A stretch of DNA of 64,000 nucleotides from Microbacterium algeriense (GCF_008868005.1 NZ_WAAO01000001.1:1054001-1118000), one strand, 5' to 3'; positions 8,929 through 18,976 are shown, numbered from the stretch's first letter. Made by a program: numbers and translations. The notes: generated from the letters alone by a model not told the origin.

Positions 8929-10293
8929 ATGACCGACTACGCCGTCATCAACCCCGCCACCGGAGAGACGCTGGCGTCCTTCGACACGTTCACCGACGCG
9001 CAGATCGAGGAGGCTGTCGCCGCCGCGGACGAGGCGCACCGCGAGTGGTCGCGCTCGACCACGGTCGCCGATCGCGCCGCGCTGCTGCGCCGCGCGGCCG
9101 AGCTGCACCGCGAGCGCCGCGAGGAGCTGGCCGACATCTTCGTGCGCGAGATGGGCAAGCCCCGCGAGGCCGCGCTCGGCGAGGTCGACTTCGCCGCGGA
9201 CATCGCCGAGTACTACGCCGATCAGGCCGAGGACATCATGGCCGACCAGCCCATCAAGATCCTCGGTGACGGCTCGGCGATCATCCGCCGCTCGTCGCTC
9301 GGACCGCTCGTCGGCATCATGCCGTGGAACTTCCCGGCCTATCAGATCGTGCGGTTCGCGGCCCCGAACCTGATCGTCGGCAACACGATCCTCCTGAAGC
9401 CCGCGCCGCAGTGCCCGGAGTCGTCGAGCGCGATCGAGGCGATCTACCACGACGCCGGCTTCCCGAAGGGCGCGTACCAGAACGTCCTCGCCACGAACGA
9501 GCAGATCGCCGACATGATCGCCGACCCGCGCGTGCAGGGCGTGTCCCTCACGGGCTCGGAGCGTGCCGGCGCGGCCGTCGCCGAGGTCGCCGGCCGCAAC
9601 CTGAAGAAGGTGGCGCTCGAGCTGGGCGGATCCGACCCGTTCATCGTGCTGTCGACGGACGACCTCGACGCGACGGTGCAGGCGGGGGTCGACGCGCGCC
9701 TGGACAACAACGGCCAGGCCTGCAACGGGGCGAAGCGCTTCATCATCGTCGACGAGCTGTACGACGCGTTCGTGGAGAAGTTCACGGCGGCGATGGCGGC
9801 GGTCGAGGCGACCGACCCGATGCTCGACGACACGGTGCTCGGACCGGTCTCCTCCGAGGCTGCCGCGGAGAACCTGCAGAAGCAGATCGACTCCGCGGTC
9901 GAGCAGGGCGCGACGCTGCTGACCGGCGGCACGCGCGAGGGAGCGTTCTTCGCGCCGACCGTGCTTGCTGACGTCACCCCGGACATGAACGTCTACCGGG
10001 AGGAGCTGTTCGGGCCGGCGGCGGTCGTGTACCGCGTCGCGGACGAGGACGCTGCGGTCGCGCTGGCGAACGACACCACGTTCGGCCTCGGATCGTACGT
10101 GTTCACGACGGACGCGGACCAGGCCGAGCGCGTGGCCGACCGGATCGAGGCGGGCATGGTCTACGTCAACCTCGTGCTGGCCGACAGCCCCGAGCTGCCG
10201 TTCGGCGGTATCAAGCGCAGCGGCACCGCCCGCGAACTGGGCCACCTCGCCGCGGACGAGTTCGTCAACAAGAAGCTCATCCGCATCGGCTGA
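8929..10293 (+). CDS. NAD-dependent aldehyde dehydrogenase, probable aminobutyraldehyde or second succinate-semialdehyde dehydrogenase
   Basis: A 454-residue aldehyde dehydrogenase of the shorter Sad/YneI-like type. Glu231 (VALELGGSDPF) and Cys265 (NNGQACNGAKRF) are the catalytic pair with the usual 34-residue spacing; PWNFPAYQIVRFAAP and LTGSERAG are the cofactor motifs. The start at 8929 follows GAGAGGA at 8916-8922; the upstream open frame is only the tandem repeat. In the pathway the missing step is 4-aminobutanal -> GABA, so this enzyme is the best local candidate, although the sequence type also fits succinic semialdehyde as substrate. Confidence 0.8.
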   Translation: MTDYAVINPATGETLASFDTFTDAQIEEAVAAADEAHREWSRSTTVADRAALLRRAAELHRERREELADIFVREMGKPREAALGEVDFAADIAEYYADQAEDIMADQPIKILGDGSAIIRRSSLGPLVGIMPWNFPAYQIVRFAAPNLIVGNTILLKPAPQCPESSSAIEAIYHDAGFPKGAYQNVLATNEQIADMIADPRVQGVSLTGSERAGAAVAEVAGRNLKKVALELGGSDPFIVLSTDDLDATVQAGVDARLDNNGQACNGAKRFIIVDELYDAFVEKFTAAMAAVEATDPMLDDTVLGPVSSEAAAENLQKQIDSAVEQGATLLTGGTREGAFFAPTVLADVTPDMNVYREELFGPAAVVYRVADEDAAVALANDTTFGLGSYVFTTDADQAERVADRIEAGMVYVNLVLADSPELPFGGIKRSGTARELGHLAADEFVNKKLIRIG

Positions 10294-10306
10294 CCGTGCG
10301 ACGGAC

Positions 10307-10339
10307 GGACGGCTCCTCGCAGAGCGCGAGGCGCCGTCC
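10307..10339 (+). terminator. Terminator-like hairpin closing the polyamine cluster
   Basis: A 14-bp stem (10307-10320 with 10326-10339) with one mismatch and a 5-nt loop, AGAGC. It starts 14 bp after the stop of the last dehydrogenase. There is no T-run, as is common for actinobacterial terminators. Confidence 0.5.
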
Positions 10340-10408
10340 GCATGCCCGCCTCGTGTTGCGGGACTGATGCCCTGTCGGCGGGGACAGCGGGTGAGGGACA
10401 ATGGCGGC

Positions 10409-10846
10409 ATGAGCACGAATGCCGACCCGATCGAGACGCTGACCACCGAACAGAGCTGGGAGCGGCTCCGCACGCAGGAGCTCGGACGACTCGTCACCCA
10501 TGTGGGCGAGACGATCGACATCTTCCCCGTGAACTACGCGGTGGACGGAGACGGCATCCTGTTCCGCACCGCGCCCGGCAGCAAGCTGTTCGAGTTGACG
10601 GTCAACGCCGACGTGCTGTTCGAGGTCGACCACCACACCGACACCGCGGCGTGGAGCGTCATCGTCAGGGGACACGCGAGCGCGCTGGAGTCCGATGCCG
10701 ATGTGCAGCGCGCGGAGGCCGCAGGGCTTCGACCGTGGATCCCGACCGACAAACGCGTCTACGTGCGCATCGCCCCGACCTCCGTCTCCGGCAGGGCGTT
10801 CCGCCGCGCTCCCGAGCCCGACCGCGACGGCCCCCAGGAATACTGA
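10409..10846 (+). CDS. Pyridoxamine 5'-phosphate oxidase-fold (FMN-binding) protein
   Basis: A 145-residue protein with the split-barrel flavin-binding pattern: WERLRTQELGRLVTHVGETIDIFPVNYAVDGDGILFRTAPGSKL and later SVIVRGHA. Such proteins bind FMN, F420 or heme and are usually cytosolic reductases or regulators; the substrate is unknown. GACAAT (10397-10402) lies exactly 6 nt before the ATG, suggesting a leaderless mRNA. The preceding terminator separates it from the polyamine genes. Confidence 0.8.
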   Translation: MSTNADPIETLTTEQSWERLRTQELGRLVTHVGETIDIFPVNYAVDGDGILFRTAPGSKLFELTVNADVLFEVDHHTDTAAWSVIVRGHASALESDADVQRAEAAGLRPWIPTDKRVYVRIAPTSVSGRAFRRAPEPDRDGPQEY

Positions 10847-10898
10847 GCGGTCGTCTGCGCATCGCCCTGCTCCGCGCCTCCGGGCGTAGGGTCGGAGT

Positions 10899-12623
10899 AT
10901 GGCCAACGTCGCTGAGAACATCGTCAAGACTCTGCACGCCAACGGGATCGACCGCGTCTACGGCATCCCCGGAGATTCGCTGAACGGATTCACGGACGCG
11001 CTCCGCAAGGATGGCACGATCCGCTGGGTGCACGTGCGGCACGAGGAGTCCGCCGCGTTCGCCGCCGCCGCCGACGCCGCCACCACGGGCGAGCTCGCGG
11101 TGGTCGCCGGCTCCTGCGGTCCGGGCAACCTGCACCTCATCAACGGCCTCTACGACGCGAACCGCTCCCGCGTTCCCGTGCTCGCGATCGCCGCGCACAT
11201 CCCCACGACAGAGATCGGCACCGGGTACTTCCAGGAGACGCACCCGCAGGAGCTCTTCCGCGAGTGCAGCGTGTACGTCGAGTACGTCGCCGACCCGAAG
11301 CAGATGCCGCGCCTGATGGAGATCGCCATGCGCGCGGCGATCGAGGAGCGCGGGGTGGCGGTGCTGGTGATCCCGGGCGACGTCGCGCTGGCCGATATCG
11401 CCGACGACCGTGCCGTGGTGATCGAGCGGGCACGTCCGGTCGTGGTCCCGAGCGGTCCGGAGCTCGAGAAGGCCGCGACGCTGCTGAACGCGGCGAAGAA
11501 CGTCACGATCCTCGCCGGCGCAGGGGTCGAAGGCGCCCACGACGAGGTCATCGCCCTCGCCGACAAGCTCGGTGCGCCGATCGTCCACGCCCTGCGCGGC
11601 AAGGAGTTCATCGAGTACGACAACCCCTTCGACGTCGGGATGACGGGCCTGCTCGGCTTCGCGTCCGGGTATCGGGCGATGGAGGCCGCCGACGCGCTGC
11701 TGGTGCTGGGCAGCGACTTCCCGTACGAGCAGTTCTACCCCGACGGCGCGAAGACCATCCAGGTCGACATCCGCGGCGCACAGCTGGGCAAGCGGCACCC
11801 GCTCGACCTGGGACTGGTCGGCGACGTCCGGGCCACGGCTGAAGCGCTGCTGCCGCGGATCGCCCACAAGGACGACCGCGGCCACCTCGACGACGCGATC
11901 GCGCACTACCGCAAGACCCGCAAGAAGCTCGACGAGCTGGCTGTCCCGGCCAAGGGGAAGCGTCCCATCCATCCCCAGTACCTCGCCAGGCTGCTGGACG
12001 AGTACGCGACCGACGACGCGATCTTCACCGCGGATGTGGGCTCGCCGACCGTCTGGGCGGCGCGCTACCTCTCGATGACGGAGAACCGGCGCCTGATCGG
12101 CTCGTTCACGCACGGCTCGATGGCCAACGCCCTGATGCACGGCATCGGCGCGCAGGTCGCCCACCCGGACCGTCAGGTCGTCGCGCTCGCCGGCGACGGC
12201 GGCCTGGCGATGATGCTCGGTGAGCTGCTGACGCTGACGCAGAACAAGCTGCCGGTGAAGACGATCGTCGTCAACAACTCCTCGCTGAACTTCGTCGAAC
12301 TGGAGATGAAGGCCGCGGGATTCGTGACCTACGGCACGGGCCTGGACAACCCGAGCTTCGCGGCGATCGCCGAGGCCATGGGCATCTTCGCGCGGCGCGT
12401 GGAGCGCAGCGAAGACCTCCCCGAGGCGGTCAGGGAGGTGCTCGCGCATGACGGCCCCGCGCTGCTCGACGTCGTCACAGAGCGGCAGGAGCTGTCCATG
12501 CCGCCGGCGATCGAGGCCGCGCAGGTCAAGGGCTTCGCGCTTTACGCGATCCGCACCGTCATGTCCGGGCGCGGGGACGAGCTCCTCGACCTCGCGAAGG
12601 CGAACTGGCGCCAGCTGTTCTGA
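10899..12623 (+). CDS. poxB: Thiamine-diphosphate-dependent pyruvate oxidase/dehydrogenase
   Basis: A 574-residue TPP enzyme with PYR, central FAD-binding and PP domains. The cofactor-activating glutamate lies at about residue 50 (VRHEESAAF), the TPP/Mg motif GDGG starts at residue 432 and runs into the NN pair near 460. It oxidatively decarboxylates pyruvate to acetate and CO2 with FAD; in E. coli electrons pass to ubiquinone. The C-terminal KGFALYAIRTVMSGRGDELLDL resembles the PoxB membrane-activation region. TAGGGT (10887-10892) sits 6 nt before the ATG, indicating a leaderless gene. Confidence 0.88.
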   Translation: MANVAENIVKTLHANGIDRVYGIPGDSLNGFTDALRKDGTIRWVHVRHEESAAFAAAADAATTGELAVVAGSCGPGNLHLINGLYDANRSRVPVLAIAAHIPTTEIGTGYFQETHPQELFRECSVYVEYVADPKQMPRLMEIAMRAAIEERGVAVLVIPGDVALADIADDRAVVIERARPVVVPSGPELEKAATLLNAAKNVTILAGAGVEGAHDEVIALADKLGAPIVHALRGKEFIEYDNPFDVGMTGLLGFASGYRAMEAADALLVLGSDFPYEQFYPDGAKTIQVDIRGAQLGKRHPLDLGLVGDVRATAEALLPRIAHKDDRGHLDDAIAHYRKTRKKLDELAVPAKGKRPIHPQYLARLLDEYATDDAIFTADVGSPTVWAARYLSMTENRRLIGSFTHGSMANALMHGIGAQVAHPDRQVVALAGDGGLAMMLGELLTLTQNKLPVKTIVVNNSSLNFVELEMKAAGFVTYGTGLDNPSFAAIAEAMGIFARRVERSEDLPEAVREVLAHDGPALLDVVTERQELSMPPAIEAAQVKGFALYAIRTVMSGRGDELLDLAKANWRQLF

Positions 12624-12650
12624 GCCGGCGCCGGCCGGGCTGAGCGGCGC

Positions 12651-15449
12651 TCAGCTCTCGACGCCGGCGCGGACCTCCGCGGCCTCGCCGTGACGGCCCA
12701 GCGCCTCGAGCACGTTGCCGAGTTCGAGCGCGGCGACCTGCACGAGGGGCGGGTGGGCCGCGCCGTGCTCGATCGCGCTCCGGTACACCGGCACCGCGTC
12801 GGACGGCCGCTCGTTCCCCGCCAGGACCCGGGCGGCGAACAGCTCGGATCCTCCTGCGGAGCCCAGGTCGCCGAGCTCGGCGAACCCGTCGGCGGCCGTG
12901 AGCGCGGCGGACACGGCCTCGTCCACGCGCCCGAGTTCCGCGAGCGCCCGTCCGCGCGAGTCCGTGACATCGGCGAGGAGCCAGGCGGCGTCGTGCTCCT
13001 GCGCGAGGGCGGCCACCTCGTCGAACAGCGGGAACGCGCGCTCGTCGCCGCGTCCGCCGTAGGCCTGACCGAGGCTGTGCAGCACCTCGGTCAGCGCACC
13101 CACCGCGTCGGGCGCCTTACGCGCGATCTCGGCGGCGGACTCGAGCAGCGAGATCGCGTCGTCGTGCTCGTCGAAGCGTGCGAGGATCTTGGCCTGCTCG
13201 GTCATGGACATGGCCTGATCGGCGTGCTCCTCAGCCTGTCCGAACAGCTCGGAGGCGTAGCCGAACGCGCCGACGGCCTGACCGAACTCGCCGGAGGTGG
13301 CCAGGGCGCGCGCCAGCATCGAGGCGGTCATGGCACGGGAGCCGGCGGGCGTCTCGGCCTCCTCCTCGCGCTGCAGCACGTCGCCGAACAGCTCGGCCGC
13401 CTCCTCGGCATCGCCGACACGCAGCATGGCGCGCGCGAGACGGAAGTCCACGCCCGTCGCGTCGCCTCCGGCCTCCCCGGCGATCCGCGCAGCCAGTCGG
13501 TACCGGGACACGGCCTTCTCCGGGTCGTCCCCGTCCTCCCAGAGGGCTCCGGCGAGGAGGTGCGCCTCGCCGAGGGCGCGGGTCGCCCCGAGTTCGGCGA
13601 GCAGACGGCAGGACTCATCCGCGTCGGCGGCGCCTTCCAGGTACGACCCGGTGCCTCCCCGCACGCGCGCGCGGGTCTGCAGCGCCTGGGCGCGGTGGCC
13701 GGTGCTGAGGTCGTCCTGGGCCAGGAGGCGGTCCAGCAGCGCGGCTCCGGCCTCGAAGTCGCCCTTGCCGAGCACGGCGGAGATCGCCAGAAGCGTCGTG
13801 GTGTTGGCGAGTCGCGTGTCCTCCGCCTCCGTGAAGGAGCGCGCGGCGACCTCGGCGTGATCCAGGGCGGCGTCGGGCTCGCTCGCGCGCAGGTGCAGGG
13901 CGGCGCGGCTGATCGCCAGGTCGCCGCGCGACCAGGCGGGCAGGTCGTCGGCGTCGGCGATGGCCTCTTCCAGCGCCGCCTTCGTCTCCGGGGTGTCCAG
14001 GCCGAAGGTCGCAAGGCCCAGGCGCTGTTCGAGGTCGGCCTGCGCCTCCAGGCCGGCCGCCCGCAGCGCGGCGATGCGCTCCGGGAGCAGCTGCAGCGCC
14101 TCCTCCGCGCGGTCGAGGGCGATCAGGATGCCCAGGCGCATCGAGAGCAGCTGCGCTCGCTTCGCCGGGTCTGCGACCTCGAGGGCATGCGGCAGGGCCT
14201 CGAGCGTCTCGTGCTCCGCGCCGAACTGCGCGAGCTGTATCGCCCGCTCGAACCAGGCGTCCGCGTCCGCCGGCACGGAGGACGTGACGGGAGCGACGAA
14301 GGCGTCGGAGCGGATCGGCACGTCGTACTGCTCGTCGGCGAGAGCGCGCATCCGCTCCAGGCTGCGCGCGTGCCCGTCGGTGCCGTCGCGCTCGTCGAAC
14401 GCGGCCCCGATCCGCTCGGCTGCCGCCCAGGAGGCCGCGGCGAGGTCGGCGGCGCTCCACGTGCCGTCGTGCTCGCCGAAGAACGGGACGAGCGCGGCCG
14501 ATTCCGCGCCGCGCACCGGGGTGTCACCGTGTCCGGCGGCCGTGACGCGGTCCAGCGCCACGGCGAGGGCGGCGAGGGCGGCGAAGTGCGCGTCGACGTT
14601 CAGACCGTCGTGCGCGAGCCAGGCGATGTGCTTCTCGACCAGGGCGAGAGCACGCGCCTCGTTGCCGGTGATCGCGGCGAAGACGATGTTGTTCGCGACG
14701 ATGCGGAGGTTGTCGGGGTTGTCCTTCGCCAGGCGGTAGCTGCGCAGATGCGCGGTCTTCGCCTCGTCGAAGCGTCCCGCCCGCAGGTAGGGGAGCAGGA
14801 CGCGGGAGAGCGCGTGCTCCGGCTCCTCGCCGCAGGAGAAGCCGCCCTCGATCATCTCCTCGACGAGGACGATCGCCTCCGCGTCGCGATCGGTGTCCGC
14901 GAAGAAACCGGCGATCTGGCTGCGTCCGCAGGCGTCGCAGTGGCTGTGGTCGTCGCGCGGGGTGGCCTCCAACTGCACTCGAAGGCGCTCCGCGTCGTCG
15001 AGGCGGCCGGCATCCCAGGCGTCCTCGAACCGCGCTGTCAGGACGCCGCTGACGCCCAGGCCGGCGGCGCGGTAGTGCGACTCCATGTCGTCGAGCACGG
15101 CTGCGATCTGCTCCTGCGAGAACGCCGGGGAGGACCGCAGGGATGCCGCCATCCACTTGAACTGCCACATCAGGTCGGCGCCGCCGTTGTCGAGGTCGGC
15201 GGGGAAGCGCTGCGGGTCGGCGTCGTGATGGGCCAGGCACCAGGCGAACGAGTTGAGCATGACGTCGGTGGCGCCGTTCATGTTGGCGGAGGCCGTCTGC
15301 CGCATCCGCGCCTCATACTCCAGCCGCTCGTCGCCGATCTCGACCGCGAGCGCGACGGCCTCCGTGACGAGGGCCTGCTCGGCCGGGCCCCACGGGGTGC
15401 GGTCGATCTCCTCGATCAGCTGCTGGAAGCGCTTCTTCGGACGTGCCAT
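12651..15449 (-). CDS. Large tetratricopeptide-repeat (TPR) protein
   Basis: A 932-residue cytosolic protein made mostly of degenerate TPR-like helical hairpins, clearest in the C-terminal half (LLDRLLAQDDLSTGHRAQAL, LARALATSGEFGQAVGAFGY, GRALAELGRVDEAVSAALTA). An N-terminal region of about 200 residues is not obviously repetitive and holds a possible CxxC knuckle (HCDACGRSQ). No signal peptide or transmembrane segment is evident. Its start is 25 bp after the stop of the Hsp90-like gene, so the two probably form an operon. TPR proteins are classic Hsp90 partners; a co-chaperone role is inference. Confidence 0.75.
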   Translation of the reverse strand: MARPKKRFQQLIEEIDRTPWGPAEQALVTEAVALAVEIGDERLEYEARMRQTASANMNGATDVMLNSFAWCLAHHDADPQRFPADLDNGGADLMWQFKWMAASLRSSPAFSQEQIAAVLDDMESHYRAAGLGVSGVLTARFEDAWDAGRLDDAERLRVQLEATPRDDHSHCDACGRSQIAGFFADTDRDAEAIVLVEEMIEGGFSCGEEPEHALSRVLLPYLRAGRFDEAKTAHLRSYRLAKDNPDNLRIVANNIVFAAITGNEARALALVEKHIAWLAHDGLNVDAHFAALAALAVALDRVTAAGHGDTPVRGAESAALVPFFGEHDGTWSAADLAAASWAAAERIGAAFDERDGTDGHARSLERMRALADEQYDVPIRSDAFVAPVTSSVPADADAWFERAIQLAQFGAEHETLEALPHALEVADPAKRAQLLSMRLGILIALDRAEEALQLLPERIAALRAAGLEAQADLEQRLGLATFGLDTPETKAALEEAIADADDLPAWSRGDLAISRAALHLRASEPDAALDHAEVAARSFTEAEDTRLANTTTLLAISAVLGKGDFEAGAALLDRLLAQDDLSTGHRAQALQTRARVRGGTGSYLEGAADADESCRLLAELGATRALGEAHLLAGALWEDGDDPEKAVSRYRLAARIAGEAGGDATGVDFRLARAMLRVGDAEEAAELFGDVLQREEEAETPAGSRAMTASMLARALATSGEFGQAVGAFGYASELFGQAEEHADQAMSMTEQAKILARFDEHDDAISLLESAAEIARKAPDAVGALTEVLHSLGQAYGGRGDERAFPLFDEVAALAQEHDAAWLLADVTDSRGRALAELGRVDEAVSAALTAADGFAELGDLGSAGGSELFAARVLAGNERPSDAVPVYRSAIEHGAAHPPLVQVAALELGNVLEALGRHGEAAEVRAGVES

Positions 15450-15474
15450 GGCGGGAGGGCCTTTCGGTGAGGTG

Positions 15475-17304
15475 TCAGCGGGCGTCCTCGAAGGGGAGCG
15501 CGTCCCCTTCGAGTCCGGCAGAGAGGGAGACGAGGTCTGCGAGAGCACTCGTCATGAGGGCGCGATCGGCGTCGGCGAGCGGATGATGCCCGGCGAGCAG
15601 CGCCTGGATGTACAGCAGCTGCACGGTCCGGGCGAAGACCGCGTCGTCCTGCACGCGGACGAGGGCCCGGACCACGCGGTTCGACCAGTTCAGGCACAGC
15701 CGGGCGCGCAGGTCGTCGTCGCGCGCGGACGATCGGGTCTGATCGATCCGGTCGAGCACCCCGCCCCAGAGTGCGCCGGTCACGCCCTTCGTGCGGCCTC
15801 GGTCGATGGCGCGGAGAACCTCGGGGTCGGCGACGTAGAGTCCGGCGAGGTCCGTGCGGGCGATCGAGCGCACGACCACGGAGCACTCGGATGCGGCGAG
15901 CACGGCCCCCGCGCGGGCCTCCAGCGCGACAGCGGCGTCGCGGTCGTCGAGGGGCGGCGGATCGAGCCTGTCGAGCTCGCCCGTGACGTCGACGCGCTCC
16001 ACCGTGACATGCGGGTAGAGGTCGGGCAGCATCCGCACCAGGTCGGCGTCGTAGAGGTAGCCGCCGTTGACGAGCACCTCGTCGGCGGGCGAGATCCCCG
16101 CCACCTGCCGGAACTCGTCCACGGTCTGCGCGTAGCGCACGTGCGGATACCGTTCGACGAGATCCCCGACGCGCAGCGAACCGTGCGTGGTCTCGACCGT
16201 CAGCCAGCGCGAGATGAATCGGGCGAGCTCCTCGTCGTGCCGTACCAGCGACTTCAGGCCGACCTCGTGCACCGCGACGAACTGCGCGAGGCGGTGCGGC
16301 TCCCGCAGACCCAGCTCGAGCACCCCGCGGCGGATCCCCGCGCCCAGCTGCTCCCGCACGCGTTCCAGCGCGGCGTCCTCGACGAGCGACTCCCGGCTCG
16401 CGGTCGGAGCGAGTCCGGTGGAGTCGACCACTGCGCGCACGAAGAAGGCCCAGTCCGGCAGCACGTCGTCGACGCGCTCCGACAGCAGCATGCGGCCGAG
16501 GTACATGCGGGTCGCCTGGCGTGCTCCGGGCGGCGGCGCGTAGGGAAGCACGTAGGCGAGGCCCCGGGTTCCGGTGGCCGACTCGCTCAGCTCGATCACG
16601 TCGAGCGGACTCGCGCCGAGCAGATCCCGCCCGTACTCCACGGCGGACTCCGGGTCCTCCGCGGCATCCAGGAACGGTGCGTCCCTGGTGATGTCGATGT
16701 CTCCGCCCGCGGTGTCGACCGTCACCCGCACGGGCAGGAACTCGCCGAAGGTCGTGGCCAGCTCGTGCACCGCTGCGGGACGCAGCAGCTCGTCGGCATC
16801 GAAGCGCGGCACGAGGTGCACGCTGGTGCCGATGGGGAGCTCCTCGTCGAGCTCGGCGACCTGGAAGGTCCCGTCCGCGCTTCCCGTCCACTCCACGGAA
16901 GCGCCGCCGCGGGCGCTTCGGGAGCGGATGACGATGGTGTCGGCGACCATGAAGCAGCTGAGCAGTCCGATGCCGAACTGTCCCAGGTAGTCGCTGCGGG
17001 GGAGGTCGAAGATGTCCCGCTTGGAGCTGCGGCCGACCGTCGCGAGGAGGTCGGCGACCTCGGCGGACGTGAGGCCGACCCCGTCGTCGCGAAGCACGAA
17101 CTCGCCGGTCTCGACGGTCAGCGGACTGATGCGGATGCGTCCCCCGCCGCCGTCGACCTCGCGCCGGGCGGTGATGGCGTCCCTGGCGTTCTGCAGCAGC
17201 TCTCTCAGGTACACCCGGGGGCTGGAGTAGATGTGCCTGCTGAGCAGATCGACGACTCCTCGCAGATCCACCTGGAACTGCTGCACATCCGCGCCCACAC
17301 GCAT
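15475..17304 (-). CDS. HSP90-family (HtpG-like) ATPase
   Basis: A 609-residue GHKL chaperone of the divergent actinobacterial type. N-terminal ATPase motifs are present: catalytic Glu35 and Asn39 in LRELLQNARDAI, Asp73/Gly75 in RDDGVGLTSAEV, and the ATP lid GQFGIGLLSCF around 108-118. The middle domain retains SRESLVEDAALERVREQL. The C-terminal dimerisation region is reduced and ends LPFEDAR. The ATG at 17304 directly abuts AAGGG, so a GTG two codons later could be the true start. It is followed by the TPR gene. Client proteins unknown. Confidence 0.82.
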   Translation of the reverse strand: MRVGADVQQFQVDLRGVVDLLSRHIYSSPRVYLRELLQNARDAITARREVDGGGGRIRISPLTVETGEFVLRDDGVGLTSAEVADLLATVGRSSKRDIFDLPRSDYLGQFGIGLLSCFMVADTIVIRSRSARGGASVEWTGSADGTFQVAELDEELPIGTSVHLVPRFDADELLRPAAVHELATTFGEFLPVRVTVDTAGGDIDITRDAPFLDAAEDPESAVEYGRDLLGASPLDVIELSESATGTRGLAYVLPYAPPPGARQATRMYLGRMLLSERVDDVLPDWAFFVRAVVDSTGLAPTASRESLVEDAALERVREQLGAGIRRGVLELGLREPHRLAQFVAVHEVGLKSLVRHDEELARFISRWLTVETTHGSLRVGDLVERYPHVRYAQTVDEFRQVAGISPADEVLVNGGYLYDADLVRMLPDLYPHVTVERVDVTGELDRLDPPPLDDRDAAVALEARAGAVLAASECSVVVRSIARTDLAGLYVADPEVLRAIDRGRTKGVTGALWGGVLDRIDQTRSSARDDDLRARLCLNWSNRVVRALVRVQDDAVFARTVQLLYIQALLAGHHPLADADRALMTSALADLVSLSAGLEGDALPFEDAR

Positions 17305-17505
17305 CCCTTCCCCACTGATTCCGCTCGCCGAGCCTAGCAAGAACGCCGGTTCCTGACCTCGGGTCCGGCGTCGGGTTCGGCGTCGTCGGAAGGATGCCGT
17401 ATGCTTGTGGGGCAGTTGTTCTCTGCATTCTTTCGCCGTGCCTGGGACCCGAGGGTCGCAGGATCGTGACAGAGTGGGAGGACACCCCGAGGCCTCACGG
17501 TCTCT

Positions 17506-17578
<73 letters not shown>

Positions 17579-17618
17579 CGCGTCAGCGCAACGCTGACAC
17601 ACGAAAGGTACATTCAGG

Positions 17619-17891
17619 ATGGATCAGGACGAACCGCGCGGCGAGGTCGTCGCGGCCGGCGCCACCCGCGAGAAGAAGGGCAACCCCTTCTCCCGGTTCT
17701 TCGGGAGCATCGCCCTGTTCATCCGCCAGGTCATCGCCGAGCTCCGCAAGGTCGTCACCCCGACTCGCAAGGAGCTGTTCAAGTTCACCGGTGTCGTGCT
17801 CGTCTTCGTGATCATCGTCATGGGCATCGTCTACGGCTTGGACACGCTGTTCGCGTTCGTGACGCACTGGGTGTTCGGAATCCCTGGCTGA
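17619..17891 (+). CDS. secE: Protein translocase subunit SecE
   Basis: A 90-residue single-span membrane protein with the SecE signature IRQVIAELRKVVTPTRKELFKFTGVVLVFVI, the first part an amphipathic helix and the rest the transmembrane segment (about residues 55-80). It clamps the SecY channel of the Sec translocon. GAAAGGT lies upstream of the ATG. The N-terminal 25 residues are a variable charged extension. It is followed by nusG. Confidence 0.96.
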   Translation: MDQDEPRGEVVAAGATREKKGNPFSRFFGSIALFIRQVIAELRKVVTPTRKELFKFTGVVLVFVIIVMGIVYGLDTLFAFVTHWVFGIPG

Positions 17892-17933
17892 TGACCCCCG
17901 CGGCTCACGCCGCAGCTATGGAGAAGAAACAAC

Positions 17934-18971
17934 GTGTCTGAACGATATTCCGACGACGCCGACTGGGCGACCGCCGCAGAGCAGTCCAGCGAGGAGGACG
18001 AGGCCCAGGAGGGCAACGTGCTCGCCGCGGAGGAGCTCTCGGTCACCTCTGCCGAGCACGTCGCGGTCCACGTCGAAGACGAGGACGGCGAGCAGGATGC
18101 CGCGGATGACACCGACATCGACATCGACGACCCGGAGGCGGACGCGATCGTGAACGACGCTCTCAACCTGGACGAAGCGGCTGAAGCCGAGGCTGCCGCT
18201 GAGGTCCTCAACGAATCTGTGGCCGAAGAGGTCGCCGAGCAGGAAGCGGAGGCGGCCGACGAGGTCACCCCGTACGACGGCCCCGACGTGAACGGCGAGG
18301 ACGACCGCCCAGCGGCCGAGGACGCCGAGTCCGAGGACGACGCGGAGGAGGACCCGTACGAGGCCTTCCGCATGGACCTCCGCATGCTTCCGGGCAAGTG
18401 GTACGTCATCCACTCCTACGCCGGCTTCGAGCGCAAGGTGAAGGCCAACATCGAGCAGCGCAAGTCGACGCTCGAGGTCGAGGACGAGATCTACCAGGTC
18501 GAGGTCCCGATGGAAGACGTCGTCGAGATCAAGAACGGCCAGCGCAAGATGGTCACCCGCGTGCGCATCCCCGGCTACGTGCTGGTGCGCATGGAGCTCA
18601 CGGAAGACACCTGGTCGGTCGTGCGCCACACCCCGGGTGTCACCGGCTTCGTGGGCAACGCCCACAACCCGACGCCGCTGCGCTTCGAAGAGGCCTTCAA
18701 CATGCTGAAGTCGCTCGTCGAGGTCAAGGACGTGCCGACCGCCAAGAACATCGCGTCGAAGGGCGGCGTCGCCGTCGCTCGTCCGCTGCCCGCCGAGGTC
18801 GACTTCGAGGTCGGCGAGACCATCACGATCAAGGAGGGCTCGTTTGCGGGTCTTCCCGGTTCGATCAGCGAGATCAAGCCCGAGAGCGGCAAGCTCACGG
18901 TCCTCGTCTCCCTCTTCGAGCGCGAGACTCCGGTCGAGCTGTCGTTCGACCAGGTCACCAAGATGATCTGA
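17934..18971 (+). CDS. nusG: Transcription termination/antitermination factor NusG
   Basis: A 345-residue NusG. The first ~150 residues are a very acidic, low-complexity extension typical of high-GC Gram-positives; the NGN domain starts at K155 ([22 protein letters not shown]) and the KOW domain near residue 295 ([14 protein letters not shown]). It binds RNA polymerase and couples transcription with Rho and ribosomes. The start is GTG, with GGAGAAG at 17920-17926. Confidence 0.96.
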   Translation: MSERYSDDADWATAAEQSSEEDEAQEGNVLAAEELSVTSAEHVAVHVEDEDGEQDAADDTDIDIDDPEADAIVNDALNLDEAAEAEAAAEVLNESVAEEVAEQEAEAADEVTPYDGPDVNGEDDRPAAEDAESEDDAEEDPYEAFRMDLRMLPGKWYVIHSYAGFERKVKANIEQRKSTLEVEDEIYQVEVPMEDVVEIKNGQRKMVTRVRIPGYVLVRMELTEDTWSVVRHTPGVTGFVGNAHNPTPLRFEEAFNMLKSLVEVKDVPTAKNIASKGGVAVARPLPAEVDFEVGETITIKEGSFAGLPGSISEIKPESGKLTVLVSLFERETPVELSFDQVTKMI

Positions 18972-18976
18972 CACCG

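Noticed and set aside
7120..10521. A minus-strand open frame of more than 1100 codons opposite the dehydrogenase genes
   Set aside because: The translation is compositionally biased (Arg/Gly/Asp/Val) with no recognisable domain and mirrors two clear aldehyde dehydrogenases.
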